Positions 19,775 to 28,114 of a stretch of 64,000 nucleotides of DNA are shown piece after piece. Both the position numbers and the translations under genes were made by a program. Within the stretch, counting starts at the first letter, position 1, and every line of letters starts with the position of its first letter. The DNA comes from Proteobacteria bacterium SG_bin9. Lineage in GTDB: Bacteria; Pseudomonadota; Alphaproteobacteria; Rhizobiales; Xanthobacteraceae. The notes under the pieces are model-generated. The model made no database searches, had not been told where the DNA came from, and worked only from the letters and a program-made list of their open reading frames with translations. The DNA is taken from assembly GCA_002083525.1 (NCBI GenBank), contig LWDM01000074.1:8815-72814 (forward strand), given 5' to 3'.

Positions 19775-20383
19775 TTACTTCGTTTCTTCAGCGGCAGGAG
19801 CCGGGGCCGGCGCAACGTCGTCATGCTGCGCTTCCGGATCGAAGAACTCGCCGGCGGCGGCGATCGCCTCGGCGGCAGCGTCCTGATCTTCCTGGCGGGT
19901 CGAGAGGTCTTCGCCGCGCTTGATGCGCTCGGCTTCCTCGGCGCTGCGGGCGATGATGACGTTGATCGTCGCCTCGACTTCCGGATGCACGGCGATGGTG
20001 ACCGTCTTCTGACCGATCACCTTCAGCGGCGCATCGAGCCAGACCTGCGGGCGGCTGACGTTGATGCCGTCCTTGGCGAGGGAGTCGACAATGTCGCGCA
20101 CGGTGACGGAGCCGAACAGCTGGCCGCTTTCCGACGCCTGGCGGATGACGATGATCTCGCGGCCTTCGACCTTCTCGGCAACCTTCGACGCTTCGCCCTT
20201 GGCGGCCAGGTTGCGTGCCTCGAGCTCGGCCTTCATGCCGTCGTACTTCTCGCGGTTTTCCTTGGTGGCCCGCAGCGCCTTCTTGCGCTTGAGCAGGAAG
20301 TTACGGGCGAACCCGTCCTTCACCTTCACCACTTCGCCCATCTGGCCGAGCTTGGCGACGCGCTCCAAAAGAATGACTTCCAT
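19775..20383 (-). CDS. rplI: 50S ribosomal protein L9
   Basis: A 202-residue ribosomal protein with the canonical start MEVILLERVAKLGQMGEVV and VKDGFARNFLLKRKKA. It is about 50 residues longer than E. coli L9 because of an acidic, Ala-rich C-terminal extension (DQDAAAEAIAAAGEFFDPEA, then an AP-rich end), as is usual in this order. The ATG at 20383 is preceded by GAGGAGAG, which rules out the in-frame start 33 bases upstream. Confidence 0.96.
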   Translation of the reverse strand: MEVILLERVAKLGQMGEVVKVKDGFARNFLLKRKKALRATKENREKYDGMKAELEARNLAAKGEASKVAEKVEGREIIVIRQASESGQLFGSVTVRDIVDSLAKDGINVSRPQVWLDAPLKVIGQKTVTIAVHPEVEATINVIIARSAEEAERIKRGEDLSTRQEDQDAAAEAIAAAGEFFDPEAQHDDVAPAPAPAAEETK

Positions 20384-20428
20384 TTTTCTCTCCTCGATAT
20401 TTTCAAACGGTTGCAAATGTGGATGTGG

Positions 20429-21376
20429 TCACGACGGGACCACGGGGTTGTGGCTTCGCATGAAGCGTTGCCGGAATCCGAAGACCGCGTCGGCGAGACC
20501 GACGATGGTCATGAGTACGATCGGCCAGCCGAACACCACGACGGTGAGATAGGCGAACGAGAGCAGCAGTCCGCGGCTCTTCATTGCGAGCGTGACAGTA
20601 TGCAATGTTGCGAAGCCCACCATCGCATAGGCGGTCATCATCGCGGCGCTGACGACTTGCGCGGCGAGCGCGAGCAATCCGCCGGTGAAGCAGAACGCGA
20701 TCGCCGCCGACAGCGCCGCCATGGTCATTGGCGGTAACGTCGTCGCTTTCAGATCGGGCCACGGCCGGCGCAGGCGGCCGGACATGTTGACGATCTTGCC
20801 CGCGAGCCAGACGTTCAGCGTCAGCGCGACCATGGTGCCGAGCGCGCCGGCGGCCGGCGCGATGAGGGCCATCATGGCGCCGATCTCGGATGCGCCCGTA
20901 CGGGCGCCGAACATGCGCGAGAGGCTGCGGCGCATCGTTGCGTTGATCGTCTCGGCGTCGGTGCCGAGCATCAGCAGGGTGCCGATGGTGATGGTGGCGG
21001 CGAAAGCCGCGATCCACAGCAGGATGTGTCCGATCGGATACCATTCCATCGCGCTCGCATCGCCGTTGGCCGGCGCCGACGGCGTTTCGGCCGGACGGCC
21101 GAGCAACAACAGATGACCGAGCCATAGGGCAGGGATCGCCGCCCACAGGGCAAACGCCAGCATGTAGGTCCAGCCGATCATGACGCCGAGAGTAAGCGAG
21201 GCAACAACGCCGCCGATCGCGGCGGTAACAGGCCCCCAGCCCAGGGCTGCGACAAGCAGCGGCAGCGGCGCGAGGTACATCAACAGCACTGCGATTCCCG
21301 TCCCCGAAATGATGGACGCGAACATCAGCACCGACGCAGCGCCGGCAGCAATCGCAACGAGAATGCCTGTCATCAT
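20429..21376 (-). CDS. DUF2232 family membrane protein
   Basis: A 315-residue inner-membrane protein with about eight hydrophobic segments (start MMTGILVAIAAGAASVLMF). Position between rpsR and rplI is the hallmark of the alphaproteobacterial DUF2232 proteins (YybS-like). Function is unknown. Its insertion in a ribosomal operon suggests constitutive expression. Starts at 21376 or 21373 are equally likely. Confidence 0.85.
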   Translation of the reverse strand: MMTGILVAIAAGAASVLMFASIISGTGIAVLLMYLAPLPLLVAALGWGPVTAAIGGVVASLTLGVMIGWTYMLAFALWAAIPALWLGHLLLLGRPAETPSAPANGDASAMEWYPIGHILLWIAAFAATITIGTLLMLGTDAETINATMRRSLSRMFGARTGASEIGAMMALIAPAAGALGTMVALTLNVWLAGKIVNMSGRLRRPWPDLKATTLPPMTMAALSAAIAFCFTGGLLALAAQVVSAAMMTAYAMVGFATLHTVTLAMKSRGLLLSFAYLTVVVFGWPIVLMTIVGLADAVFGFRQRFMRSHNPVVPS

Positions 21377-21469
21377 CAGCTGTCCCGCCCCCTTCGAGCG
21401 GTTAGAGGCGTCTCGCCCCAACCATCCACCACGGCATGACCCGGGGTGTTTCGATTCCGATCTGTCGAA

Positions 21470-21495
21470 GCGGACGCGGGCAAACCCGCGTCCGC
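21470..21495. other. Perfect 11-bp hairpin between rpsR and the DUF2232 gene
   Basis: GCGGACGCGGG (21470-21480) pairs perfectly with CCCGCGTCCGC (21485-21495) around CAAA. It is only 8 bases past the rpsR stop. No T-run follows on the minus strand, so it is more likely a 3' stabiliser, a processing site or a weak attenuator between the abundant r-protein message and the membrane protein than a full terminator. Confidence 0.65.
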
Positions 21496-21502
21496 AGAAG
21501 TT

Positions 21503-21742
21503 TTAGCGGATCACGTACGGAAGCAGACCGAGATAGCGCGCGCGCTTGATCGCCTGCGCCAGCTCACGCTGCTTCTTCGCCGACACAGCGGTGATCCGGC
21601 TCGGCACGATTTTGCCGCGCTCGGACACGTAACGCATCAGCAGCTTCGAATCCTTGTAGTCGATCTTCGGCGCGTTATCGCCCGTGAACGGGCAGCTCTT
21701 GCGGCGACGGAAGAACGGACGGCGTGCACCTGCATCAGCCAT
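21503..21742 (-). CDS. rpsR: 30S ribosomal protein S18
   Basis: A 79-residue small-subunit protein with the diagnostic RRRKSCPF region near residue 11 and the IDYKDSKLLMRYVSERGKI core, cut here at IDYKDSKLL. It starts 5 bases after the rpsF stop, so S6 and S18, which bind 16S RNA as a heterodimer, are made in equal amounts. Confidence 0.97.
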   Translation of the reverse strand: MADAGARRPFFRRRKSCPFTGDNAPKIDYKDSKLLMRYVSERGKIVPSRITAVSAKKQRELAQAIKRARYLGLLPYVIR

Positions 21743-21747
21743 TGTGA

Positions 21748-22224
21748 TTACTCCTCAACCGATGCTTCGGCATCTTCGCGCGGACGGCGCGGGCCGCGAT
21801 CACCACGGAAGCCACCGCCTTCGCGGTCGCCACGGAAGCCGCCGCCATCGCGGTCACGGCCGCCGAAGCCGCCGCCACGATCGTCGCGCTCACGATCACG
21901 ATCCGCCTTGCGCATCATCGCCGACGGACCTTCCTCGAGCTCCTCGACGCGAACGGTGAGATAGCGGATGACGTCTTCGTTGATGCGCTCCTGGCGCTCG
22001 ATCTCGGCAACGATCGCTGCCGGGCCGTCGATGTTCATGAACACGAAGTGCGCCTTGCGATTCTTATTCATGCGATAGGTGAGGGAGCGCACGCTCCACT
22101 GCTCGGTCTTGGCGACTTTGCCGCCGAGCTGCTCGACAACACCGGTGATCTGGGTCGTCAGTTCTTCCACCTGCTGGGTGCTCGCGTCCTGACGTGCGAG
22201 AAACACATGCTCATAAAGAGGCAT
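21748..22224 (-). CDS. rpsF: 30S ribosomal protein S6
   Basis: A 158-residue protein. The first 100 residues are standard S6 (MPLYEHVFLARQDASTQQVE, AKTEQWSVRSLTYRMNKNRKA core). The last 55 residues are an Arg/Gly/Asp-rich extension with near-repeats of GGGFRGDR and a terminal acidic EE. In E. coli the S6 end is elongated with glutamates by RimK; the EE end would allow this but no rimK is in the window. The ATG follows AGGAAAGGA, part of the sequestering stem described separately. Confidence 0.96.
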   Translation of the reverse strand: MPLYEHVFLARQDASTQQVEELTTQITGVVEQLGGKVAKTEQWSVRSLTYRMNKNRKAHFVFMNIDGPAAIVAEIERQERINEDVIRYLTVRVEELEEGPSAMMRKADRDRERDDRGGGFGGRDRDGGGFRGDREGGGFRGDRGPRRPREDAEASVEE

Positions 22225-22229
22225 GAAGC

Positions 22230-22287
22230 GTCCTTTCCTGTTGGCGCGGTTCCTGGCGGCAAGCCCTTCGAGGCCTTCGGAAAGGAC
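22230..22287 (-). promoter_or_regulatory. rpsF mRNA leader stem that sequesters the Shine-Dalgarno sequence
   Basis: On the minus strand GTCCTTTCC (22287 to 22279) is perfectly complementary to GGAAAGGAC (22238 to 22230), which contains the rpsF ribosome site. The 9-bp stem encloses a 40-base loop that can fold further. In many bacteria the S6:S18 complex binds its own rpsF leader and represses translation; this geometry is what such control needs. Complementarity is seen; the regulation is inferred. Confidence 0.6.
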
Positions 22288-22416
22288 ACTCGAGAAACTC
22301 AGAAGGCGGAAGCACGGGACGACGGGCCGACTGGCCCTGCCGCATCAATATCGCCTGAAAGGTGAGATTGCTGAGACCGTCCGTTCAGCTCCCGGCCGGG
22401 ACCCACGGATGCGCGC

Positions 22417-22444
22417 GTTATAGGGGTTTTCCGCTGGATGGCAA
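22417..22444 (-). promoter_or_regulatory. Sigma70-type promoter of the rpsF operon
   Basis: On the minus strand the -35 box is TTGCCA (22444-22439) and the -10 box is TATAAC (22422-22417), with a 16-base spacer. Transcription would begin near 22410, giving a leader of about 185 bases that includes the sequestering stem. Confidence 0.6.
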
Positions 22445-22509
22445 GCGAAGAGGCTTGTTTCGGCGAGGTTCCTAAGGCGCGGCCGCGCGGATCATCCCCA
22501 AATCACTGC

Positions 22510-22544
22510 TTGACGTATTTGTTTGTACAGCATACAAATAAATA
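22510..22544 (+). promoter_or_regulatory. Promoter with overlapping operator for the TetR-desaturase operon
   Basis: The -35 box TTGACG (22510-22515), a 17-base spacer and the -10 box TACAAA (22533-22538) form a good sigma70-type promoter. An inverted repeat covers it: TATTTGTTTGTA (22516-22527), 5 bases, TACAAATAAATA (22533-22544), 11 of 12 pairs matching. A regulator bound here would block RNA polymerase, so the TetR protein encoded 39 bases downstream is the likely ligand (autorepression). Confidence 0.7.
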
Positions 22545-22582
22545 TCGCATGAGATCAGCCAGATTGGCTCTGAGGGCACGCA

Positions 22583-23245
22583 ATGAGCTCTGAGACCGCC
22601 GAGCAAAGCCCGCGGCATGCGGCGCGCGCGACCCGCACGGCGGGGCGGCAGATGCGCTCGAAGCTCCTGGACGCCGCCAGCCGGCTGTTCAAGGACGCTG
22701 GGCTCACCGGCGCATCGATCGCGGACATCGCAACGGCGGCCGACGCGTTCCCGAGCCAGATCACCTATTATTTCCGCACCAAGGAAGCGCTCTTCGTCGA
22801 GGCGGCGTGCCGCGACGTTCTCTATGTGGCGCGCGCTGCGGAAGAGGCGGGCGCCAAAACCCACACCCCGCAGGATTACACGCGCGCGCTGGCCGAAACG
22901 GTCACAGCGGGTGACTCGGTCGCGTTTTTCGCCGAGGCGCTCACGCTCACGCGCCGGCGGCCCGATCTCGCGCCGCTGGTCGAGCGCACCATCGCACGGC
23001 TGCATAGCGAAGGCACACGCGCCTACGACGAGCAGATGAAGCGGCACGGCTGGCGCTCGCTGCGCGATCCCGAAACGACGTCGCGGCGCTTCTGGGCGAT
23101 TGCGATCGGCGTAATGGTCGAAGGCTACGCCATGGGCCGCGCCAATGATGAACTCGGCGCCGAGGTCTTACGCCTGATCGGCGAGCAGGCTTCGCTGCGA
23201 TTGCAGGTCGTCGACAACAGCGAGCGAGGGGAGAGTGGATCATGA
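22583..23245 (+). CDS. TetR family transcriptional regulator of the desaturase operon
   Basis: A 220-residue regulator. The N-terminal helix-turn-helix domain spans about residues 20-75 (RSKLLDAASRLFKDAGLTG, then the recognition region QITYYFRTKEALF). The C-terminal part is the variable ligand domain. It is followed by the desaturase gene with a 4-base ATGA overlap, like FabR/DesT-type regulators that sense acyl-CoA and control unsaturated fatty-acid genes; that comparison is by context. GAGGG precedes the ATG. The start 22225-22509 region holds the divergent rpsF leader. Confidence 0.88.
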   Translation: MSSETAEQSPRHAARATRTAGRQMRSKLLDAASRLFKDAGLTGASIADIATAADAFPSQITYYFRTKEALFVEAACRDVLYVARAAEEAGAKTHTPQDYTRALAETVTAGDSVAFFAEALTLTRRRPDLAPLVERTIARLHSEGTRAYDEQMKRHGWRSLRDPETTSRRFWAIAIGVMVEGYAMGRANDELGAEVLRLIGEQASLRLQVVDNSERGESGS

Positions 23246-24267
23246 CCGTGCTTCGCATGCGTGCCCGCGATTTTCTCAGCGAGGATCAGCTTGCCGACGT
23301 GCGCGAGCGCGTCACCTGGAAGGGCGTGGCGCTGATCGCCCACGCATGGGCGCTGATCGTCGGTTCGATCGCACTTGTGGCCTGGTGGCCGAACCCGCTG
23401 ACCTTCCTGCTCGCTGTCGGCATTATCGGCTCGCGCCAGCTTGGGCTCACGATCCTGATGCATGATGGCGCGCATGGCTGCCTGTCGCCCGACGAGAAAA
23501 CCAATCTGACACTGAGCCAGTGGTTCTGCGCCTATCCGGTTTTCCTCGAGACGCGCGCCTATCGCCGCTATCATCTGCAGCACCATGCGCACACGCAGCA
23601 GGAAGACGATCCCGACCTTATTCTTTCAGCGCCGTTCCCGATCACCAAGCTCAGCTACCGCCGCAAGTTCCTGCGCGATATTACCGGACAGACCGGCTAC
23701 GAGCAGCGCAAGGCGCAGCTGCTGAATGCGTTCGGCCCGCCGGACTGGCCGTTGAAGCAGCGGGCGGCGCATTTCTGGGCGACGCTCGGCCCGCAAGTTG
23801 CGGTCAATGCGCTGATGTTCGCCGCGATGGCCGCGGCCGGCGTGTGGTGGGCCTACCCGCTGCTGTGGCTCCTGCCAATGCTGACCTGGCTGATGGTGAT
23901 CATCCGCATCCGCAACATCGCCGAGCACGCAGTGGTGCCCGATTCAAACGATCCGCTGCGCAACACGCGCACCACGCGAGCCAATTTTCTCGAGCGGCTG
24001 TTCATCGCGCCGTACTACGTCAACTATCATCTCGAGCATCATCTGCTGTTCTACGTTCCTTGCTACAATCTGCCGAAGGTTCATCGCATTCTTTCCGCGA
24101 GCCCGCAGGCGAGCCGCATGGAGGTGCAGCCGAACTATTGGTCCGTGCTGCGGCTGGCGACGGCGAAACCGGATCATGATGACAAGCCGGGCGAGCTTGT
24201 CAGCATCGCGCGGCGGACGCGGTCGGCGGGAGGCGTGGTCGGCGATCAGGCGGCGGGCGGCTTTTAA
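23242..24267 (+). CDS. Membrane fatty acid desaturase
   Basis: A 341-residue integral-membrane di-iron enzyme that introduces a double bond into acyl chains. All three histidine boxes are visible: HDGAH near residue 74, HLQHH near 112, and HLEHH near 263. Hydrophobic helix pairs lie between boxes 1 and 3. The electron donor and position of desaturation are not deducible. Translationally coupled to the TetR gene. It sits just upstream of the fab cluster, which fits a role in membrane fluidity. Confidence 0.9.
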   Translation: MTVLRMRARDFLSEDQLADVRERVTWKGVALIAHAWALIVGSIALVAWWPNPLTFLLAVGIIGSRQLGLTILMHDGAHGCLSPDEKTNLTLSQWFCAYPVFLETRAYRRYHLQHHAHTQQEDDPDLILSAPFPITKLSYRRKFLRDITGQTGYEQRKAQLLNAFGPPDWPLKQRAAHFWATLGPQVAVNALMFAAMAAAGVWWAYPLLWLLPMLTWLMVIIRIRNIAEHAVVPDSNDPLRNTRTTRANFLERLFIAPYYVNYHLEHHLLFYVPCYNLPKVHRILSASPQASRMEVQPNYWSVLRLATAKPDHDDKPGELVSIARRTRSAGGVVGDQAAGGF

Positions 24268-24292
24268 CTCACGGGCTTTTCCGCACCGCGGC

Positions 24293-24322
24293 TTGACACC
24301 GAGGCCCCCCTCCGTGTCATAC
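24293..24322 (+). promoter_or_regulatory. Possible fabD promoter
   Basis: An exact TTGACA (24293-24298) is followed 18 bases later by TCATAC (24317-24322), a poor -10 box. It would drive fabD with a leader containing the palindromic repeat. Tentative because of the -10 mismatch. Confidence 0.35.
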
Positions 24323-24337
24323 GGCGCTCGTGTTTGA

Positions 24338-24367
24338 GCATGATCGAACCGGTTTCCCGGGGCATGC
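24338..24367. repeat. GCATGATC...GCATGC palindromic repeat, short copy
   Basis: A palindrome-like element beginning GCATGATCGAACCGGTTT and ending GGGGCATGC, in the fabD leader just before its ribosome site. It shares GCATGATC and AACCGGTTT with the longer copy at 41659-41703 and matches a dispersed element common in Bradyrhizobium-type genomes (general knowledge). Confidence 0.6.
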
Positions 24368-24379
24368 TTTGAGGGCGCG

Positions 24380-25336
24380 ATGACAGCAGCATTCACGTTT
24401 CCAGGACAAGGTTCGCAGGCGGTCGGCATGGGCAAGGCGCTTGCCGATGCATTTCCCGCCGCACGCGCGGTCTTCGACGAAGTCGACGCGGCGCTGGGTG
24501 AGAAGCTGACCGCGATCATCTGGGATGGTCCGGCGGAAACGCTCCAGCTTACGGAGAACGCCCAGCCAGCGCTAATGGCGATGTCGATCGCGACGCTGCG
24601 CGTGCTCGAAGCCGAGGCCGGTGTCTCGATCGCACGCGATGCGACGTATGTCGCCGGTCATTCGCTCGGCGAATATTCAGCGCTCGCAGCCGCAGGCGCG
24701 TTCTCGATCAGCGATACCGCGAAGCTGCTGCGCACGCGCGGACTTGCCATGCAGAAGGCGGTGCCGGTCGGTGCCGGCGCAATGGCCGCTCTGCTCGGCA
24801 TGGAATACGACGCCGCCAAGGCGGTCGCCGAAGAGGCGGCGCAGAGCGACGTGTGTCAGGCCGCGAACGACAACGGCGGCGGGCAGGTGGTCGTCTCGGG
24901 CAACAAGGCCGCGGTCGAGCGCGCCGTCGAGATCGCGAAAACCAAGGGCGCCAAGCGGGCGATGCTGCTGCCGGTGTCCGCACCGTTCCATTGCCGCTTG
25001 ATGCAGCCGGCGGCGGACGCGATGGCGCAGGCGCTGGCGAATGTGAAGATCAATGCACCCGCGGTACCGGTGGTGTCGAATGTGCTGGCGTCGGCGATCA
25101 ACGATCCTGACGAAATCCGCAAGCGTCTGGTCGAGCAGGTGACGGGCACCGTCCGCTGGCGGGAGTCGGTTGCCTACATGGCGCAGAACGGCGTGACGCA
25201 TTTTCTCGAGATCGGCGCCGGCAAGGTGCTGAGCGGTCTGGTCAAGCGCATCGCCGATGGCGCGGTCGGTGTCGCCGTTGGCGGCCCGGCCGATATCGAG
25301 GGCGCAAGGGCCGCGCTCGCCGCGGCGCGCGGCTAA
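24380..25336 (+). CDS. fabD: Malonyl-CoA:ACP transacylase
   Basis: A 318-residue enzyme that loads malonate onto ACP for fatty-acid synthesis. The nucleophile is Ser95 in GHSLGEYSAL, the GQGSQ motif is at 9-13, and the catalytic His is in SAPFHCRLM near 204. Standard length. First gene of the fabD-fabG-acpP-fabF cluster; fabG starts 27 bases downstream. Confidence 0.97.
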   Translation: MTAAFTFPGQGSQAVGMGKALADAFPAARAVFDEVDAALGEKLTAIIWDGPAETLQLTENAQPALMAMSIATLRVLEAEAGVSIARDATYVAGHSLGEYSALAAAGAFSISDTAKLLRTRGLAMQKAVPVGAGAMAALLGMEYDAAKAVAEEAAQSDVCQAANDNGGGQVVVSGNKAAVERAVEIAKTKGAKRAMLLPVSAPFHCRLMQPAADAMAQALANVKINAPAVPVVSNVLASAINDPDEIRKRLVEQVTGTVRWRESVAYMAQNGVTHFLEIGAGKVLSGLVKRIADGAVGVAVGGPADIEGARAALAAARG

Positions 25337-25363
25337 CAACATCCTGAGCGACAGGAGAGCTTC

Positions 25364-26101
25364 ATGTTCGATTTGACTGGCAAGACGGCGCTCGTCACCG
25401 GCGCGACCGGTGGCATCGGTGGTTCGATCGCCAAGGCGCTGCACAAGCAGGGCGCGACCGTATCGCTGTCCGGCACGCGGCGCGAGGTGCTCGAAAAACT
25501 TGCCGCCGAACTCGGCGAGCGCGTGCATGTGCTGCCGTGCAATCTGTCCGATACCGCCGAGGTCGAAGCGCTGGTGCCGTCGGCCGAGAAGGCGATGGGG
25601 CAGCTCGACATTCTCGTCGCCAACGCCGGCGTCACCAAGGACAACCTGTTCGTTCAACTCTCCGACGAGGCGTGGGACGACGTCATCAAGATCAATATGA
25701 GCGCGACGTTCCGTCTGTCGCGCGCCGCCACCAAGCTGATGATGCGCAAGCGCTTCGGCCGCATCATTGCCATCACCTCGGTCGTCGGCGTGACCGGCAA
25801 TGCCGGGCAGGTGAACTACGCGTCGTCGAAGGCCGGCATCATCGGCATGATGAAATCGATCGCGCAGGAGTACGCGCGGCGCAATGTCACCGCCAACTGC
25901 ATCGCGCCGGGGTTCATCGCGACGCCGATGACGGATGTGCTGAATGAGAAGCAGCGGGAGGCGGTGCTGGCGAAGGTTCCGGCCGGGCGTCTCGGCACGC
26001 CGGACGATATCGGCGCCGCCGCAGTCTATCTTGCTTCCAATGAGGCGGCCTACGTCACCGGGCAAACGCTGCATGTCAACGGCGGAATGGCGATGATCTG
26101 A
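25364..26101 (+). CDS. fabG: 3-oxoacyl-ACP reductase
   Basis: A 245-residue NADPH-dependent SDR that reduces beta-ketoacyl-ACP. The cofactor motif is TGATGGIG (12-19), NAG at 87-89, and the active site is Ser139, Tyr152 and Lys156 (NYASSKAG). The C-terminus has YVTGQTLHVNGGMAM, typical of FabG. Preceded by AGGAGAG and probably cotranscribed with fabD. Confidence 0.97.
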   Translation: MFDLTGKTALVTGATGGIGGSIAKALHKQGATVSLSGTRREVLEKLAAELGERVHVLPCNLSDTAEVEALVPSAEKAMGQLDILVANAGVTKDNLFVQLSDEAWDDVIKINMSATFRLSRAATKLMMRKRFGRIIAITSVVGVTGNAGQVNYASSKAGIIGMMKSIAQEYARRNVTANCIAPGFIATPMTDVLNEKQREAVLAKVPAGRLGTPDDIGAAAVYLASNEAAYVTGQTLHVNGGMAMI

Positions 26102-26386
26102 TCATTACAGGCAGATTTTACGAGGTCTGCCAGACATTTCCGGCGTGTGGTCAAGGCCGCGGAAGTGTGGTAACCGAACGGCCGCCGGATGGAGCAGAAT
26201 TGGGATTGCAGGAATTTCAAACCCTGTATATTGCCCTACCGAAACCCGCCGTTGTCGACCCCGGCTACCGTCCCAGACGGGGCCCCGGTGGTTCTGCGCG
26301 GCGGACATGGGATGGATAGACGAACTCACCAAGATGTCTCGTATCGTTTTACGGTCGAGTCCAGGGGAACAACACGAGGTTGAACG

Positions 26387-26626
26387 ATGAGCGAGATTGG
26401 CGAGCGGGTGAAGAAGATCGTGGTCGAGCACCTTGGTGTCGAACCCGAGAAGGTGGTCGAAGGCGCAAGCTTCATCGACGATCTCGGTGCGGACAGCCTC
26501 GACACGGTCGAGCTCGTCATGGCCTTTGAAGAAGAGTTCGGGTGCGAAATTCCGGACGACGCCGCGGAAACGATTCTGACCGTCGGCGACGCCACCAAAT
26601 TCCTCGAAAAGAACGCCAAGAGCTGA
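26387..26626 (+). CDS. acpP: Acyl carrier protein
   Basis: A 79-residue acidic helical carrier of growing acyl chains. The phosphopantetheine site is Ser37 in GADSLDTVELV. The 285 bases before it (26102-26386) hold no gene and probably contain its own promoter, which I cannot place with confidence. A terminator follows it, in keeping with the high level of acpP message in most bacteria. Confidence 0.97.
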   Translation: MSEIGERVKKIVVEHLGVEPEKVVEGASFIDDLGADSLDTVELVMAFEEEFGCEIPDDAAETILTVGDATKFLEKNAKS

Positions 26627-26648
26627 GCGCTCGCATGCGTTGAACAGC

Positions 26649-26690
26649 AGCCGGACGATCGCCCGAAAGCGATCCCCGGCTTTTGTTGTT
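26649..26690 (+). terminator. Terminator after acpP
   Basis: The outer stem is AGCCGG (26649-26654) with CCGGCT (26676-26681) and the inner stem is GATCGC with GCGATC around CCGAAA. TTTTGTTGTT follows on the plus strand. It lies between acpP and fabF and probably reduces readthrough into fabF. Confidence 0.7.
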
Positions 26691-26717
26691 CATGGCGGCT
26701 GAGCCGGAGAGAGATCG

Positions 26718-27983
26718 ATGAGACGGGTAGTCGTCACGGGGCTGGGCATGGTGTCGCCGCTCGGCTGTGGCGTCGAAACCACGTGGAAGCGGATCCTCAA
26801 CGGCGAAAGCGGCGCCAAGCGCATCGAAACCTTCGATGTCTCCGATTTGCCGACCAAGATCGGCTGCGTTATTCCGCGCGGCGACGGGACCAACGGCACC
26901 TACAATCCCGACCAGTGGATGGAGCCGAAGGACCAGCGCAAGGTCGACGATTTTATCGTCTTTGCCATGTGCGCCGCGCGTCAGGCGCTCGACGACGCCA
27001 ACTGGCATCCGAAGACCGAGGAAGAGAAGTGCGCGACCGGAACCATGATCGGTTCCGGCATCGGTGGCATCGACGGTATCGCGGAAGCGGCCTTGATCCT
27101 GAAGGAGCGCGGTCCACGCAAGGTCTCGCCGTTCTTCATTCCCGGACGTCTGATCAATCTCGCTTCGGGCTATGTGTCGATCGAGCATGGCCTCAAGGGT
27201 CCGAACCATGCTGTCGTGACCGCCTGTTCGACCGGTGCACACGCGATCGGCGACGCAGCGCGGCTCGTTGCCCTCGGCGACGCCGATGTGATGGTCGCCG
27301 GCGGCACCGAATCTCCGGTCAATCGCATTGCCTTTGCCGGTTTCTGCGCGCTGCGCGCGATGTCGACGACCTTCAACGACACGCCCGAGAAGGCCTCGCG
27401 GCCCTACGATCGCGATCGCGACGGTTTTGTGATGGGTGAGGGCGCAGCTGTGGTGGTGCTCGAGGAATACGAGCATGCCAGGAAGCGCGGCGCCAAGATT
27501 TATGCCGAAGTGATTGGCTACGGCATGTCGGGCGATGCCTTCCACATCACCGCGCCTTCGGAAGACGGCGACGGCGCGTATCGCTGCATGAGCGCGGCGA
27601 TGAAGCGCGCCGGCATTTCCGCATCCGATATCGATTACATCAACTCGCACGGCACCTCGACGCCGCTCGGCGACGAGATCGAGCTTGGCGCAGCGCAGCG
27701 TCTGCTCGGCAATGCCGCCTCCAAGGTGTCGATGTCCTCGACCAAGTCGTCGGTCGGGCATCTGCTGGGCGCCGCCGGCGCGATCGAAGCCATTTTCTGC
27801 ACGCTGGCGATCCGGGACAATGTGGCGCCGCCGACGATCAATCTCGACAATCCGTCCGTCGAAACCGCGATCGACCTCGTGCCGCACAAGGCGCGCCAGC
27901 GCGAAGTGAATGTGGCGCTCTCGAATTCGTTCGGATTTGGCGGTACAAACACCTCGTTGATTCTGCGGCGCGTAACAAACTAA
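26718..27983 (+). CDS. fabF: 3-oxoacyl-ACP synthase II
   Basis: A 421-residue condensing enzyme that extends acyl-ACP with malonyl-ACP. The Cys-His-His triad is visible: Cys170 in VTACSTGAH, His in NSHGTSTPLGD near 311, and His in SVGHLLGAAG near 349. The C-terminal FGFGGTN motif is present. Preceded by GGAGAGA. The next 131 bases to mltG hold no gene. Confidence 0.97.
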   Translation: MRRVVVTGLGMVSPLGCGVETTWKRILNGESGAKRIETFDVSDLPTKIGCVIPRGDGTNGTYNPDQWMEPKDQRKVDDFIVFAMCAARQALDDANWHPKTEEEKCATGTMIGSGIGGIDGIAEAALILKERGPRKVSPFFIPGRLINLASGYVSIEHGLKGPNHAVVTACSTGAHAIGDAARLVALGDADVMVAGGTESPVNRIAFAGFCALRAMSTTFNDTPEKASRPYDRDRDGFVMGEGAAVVVLEEYEHARKRGAKIYAEVIGYGMSGDAFHITAPSEDGDGAYRCMSAAMKRAGISASDIDYINSHGTSTPLGDEIELGAAQRLLGNAASKVSMSSTKSSVGHLLGAAGAIEAIFCTLAIRDNVAPPTINLDNPSVETAIDLVPHKARQREVNVALSNSFGFGGTNTSLILRRVTN

Positions 27984-28114
27984 GTGTATGTTTTTGAACG
28001 AATCCACCGTTTTGCCGTATTCAGCGATATTGGTCATGACGGGCGAATTTACACCGCGGGCGGCAAGGGACGGCTTCTCGCGACGATCGGATCGGCAGGG
28101 TCAGGTTTGTATCG

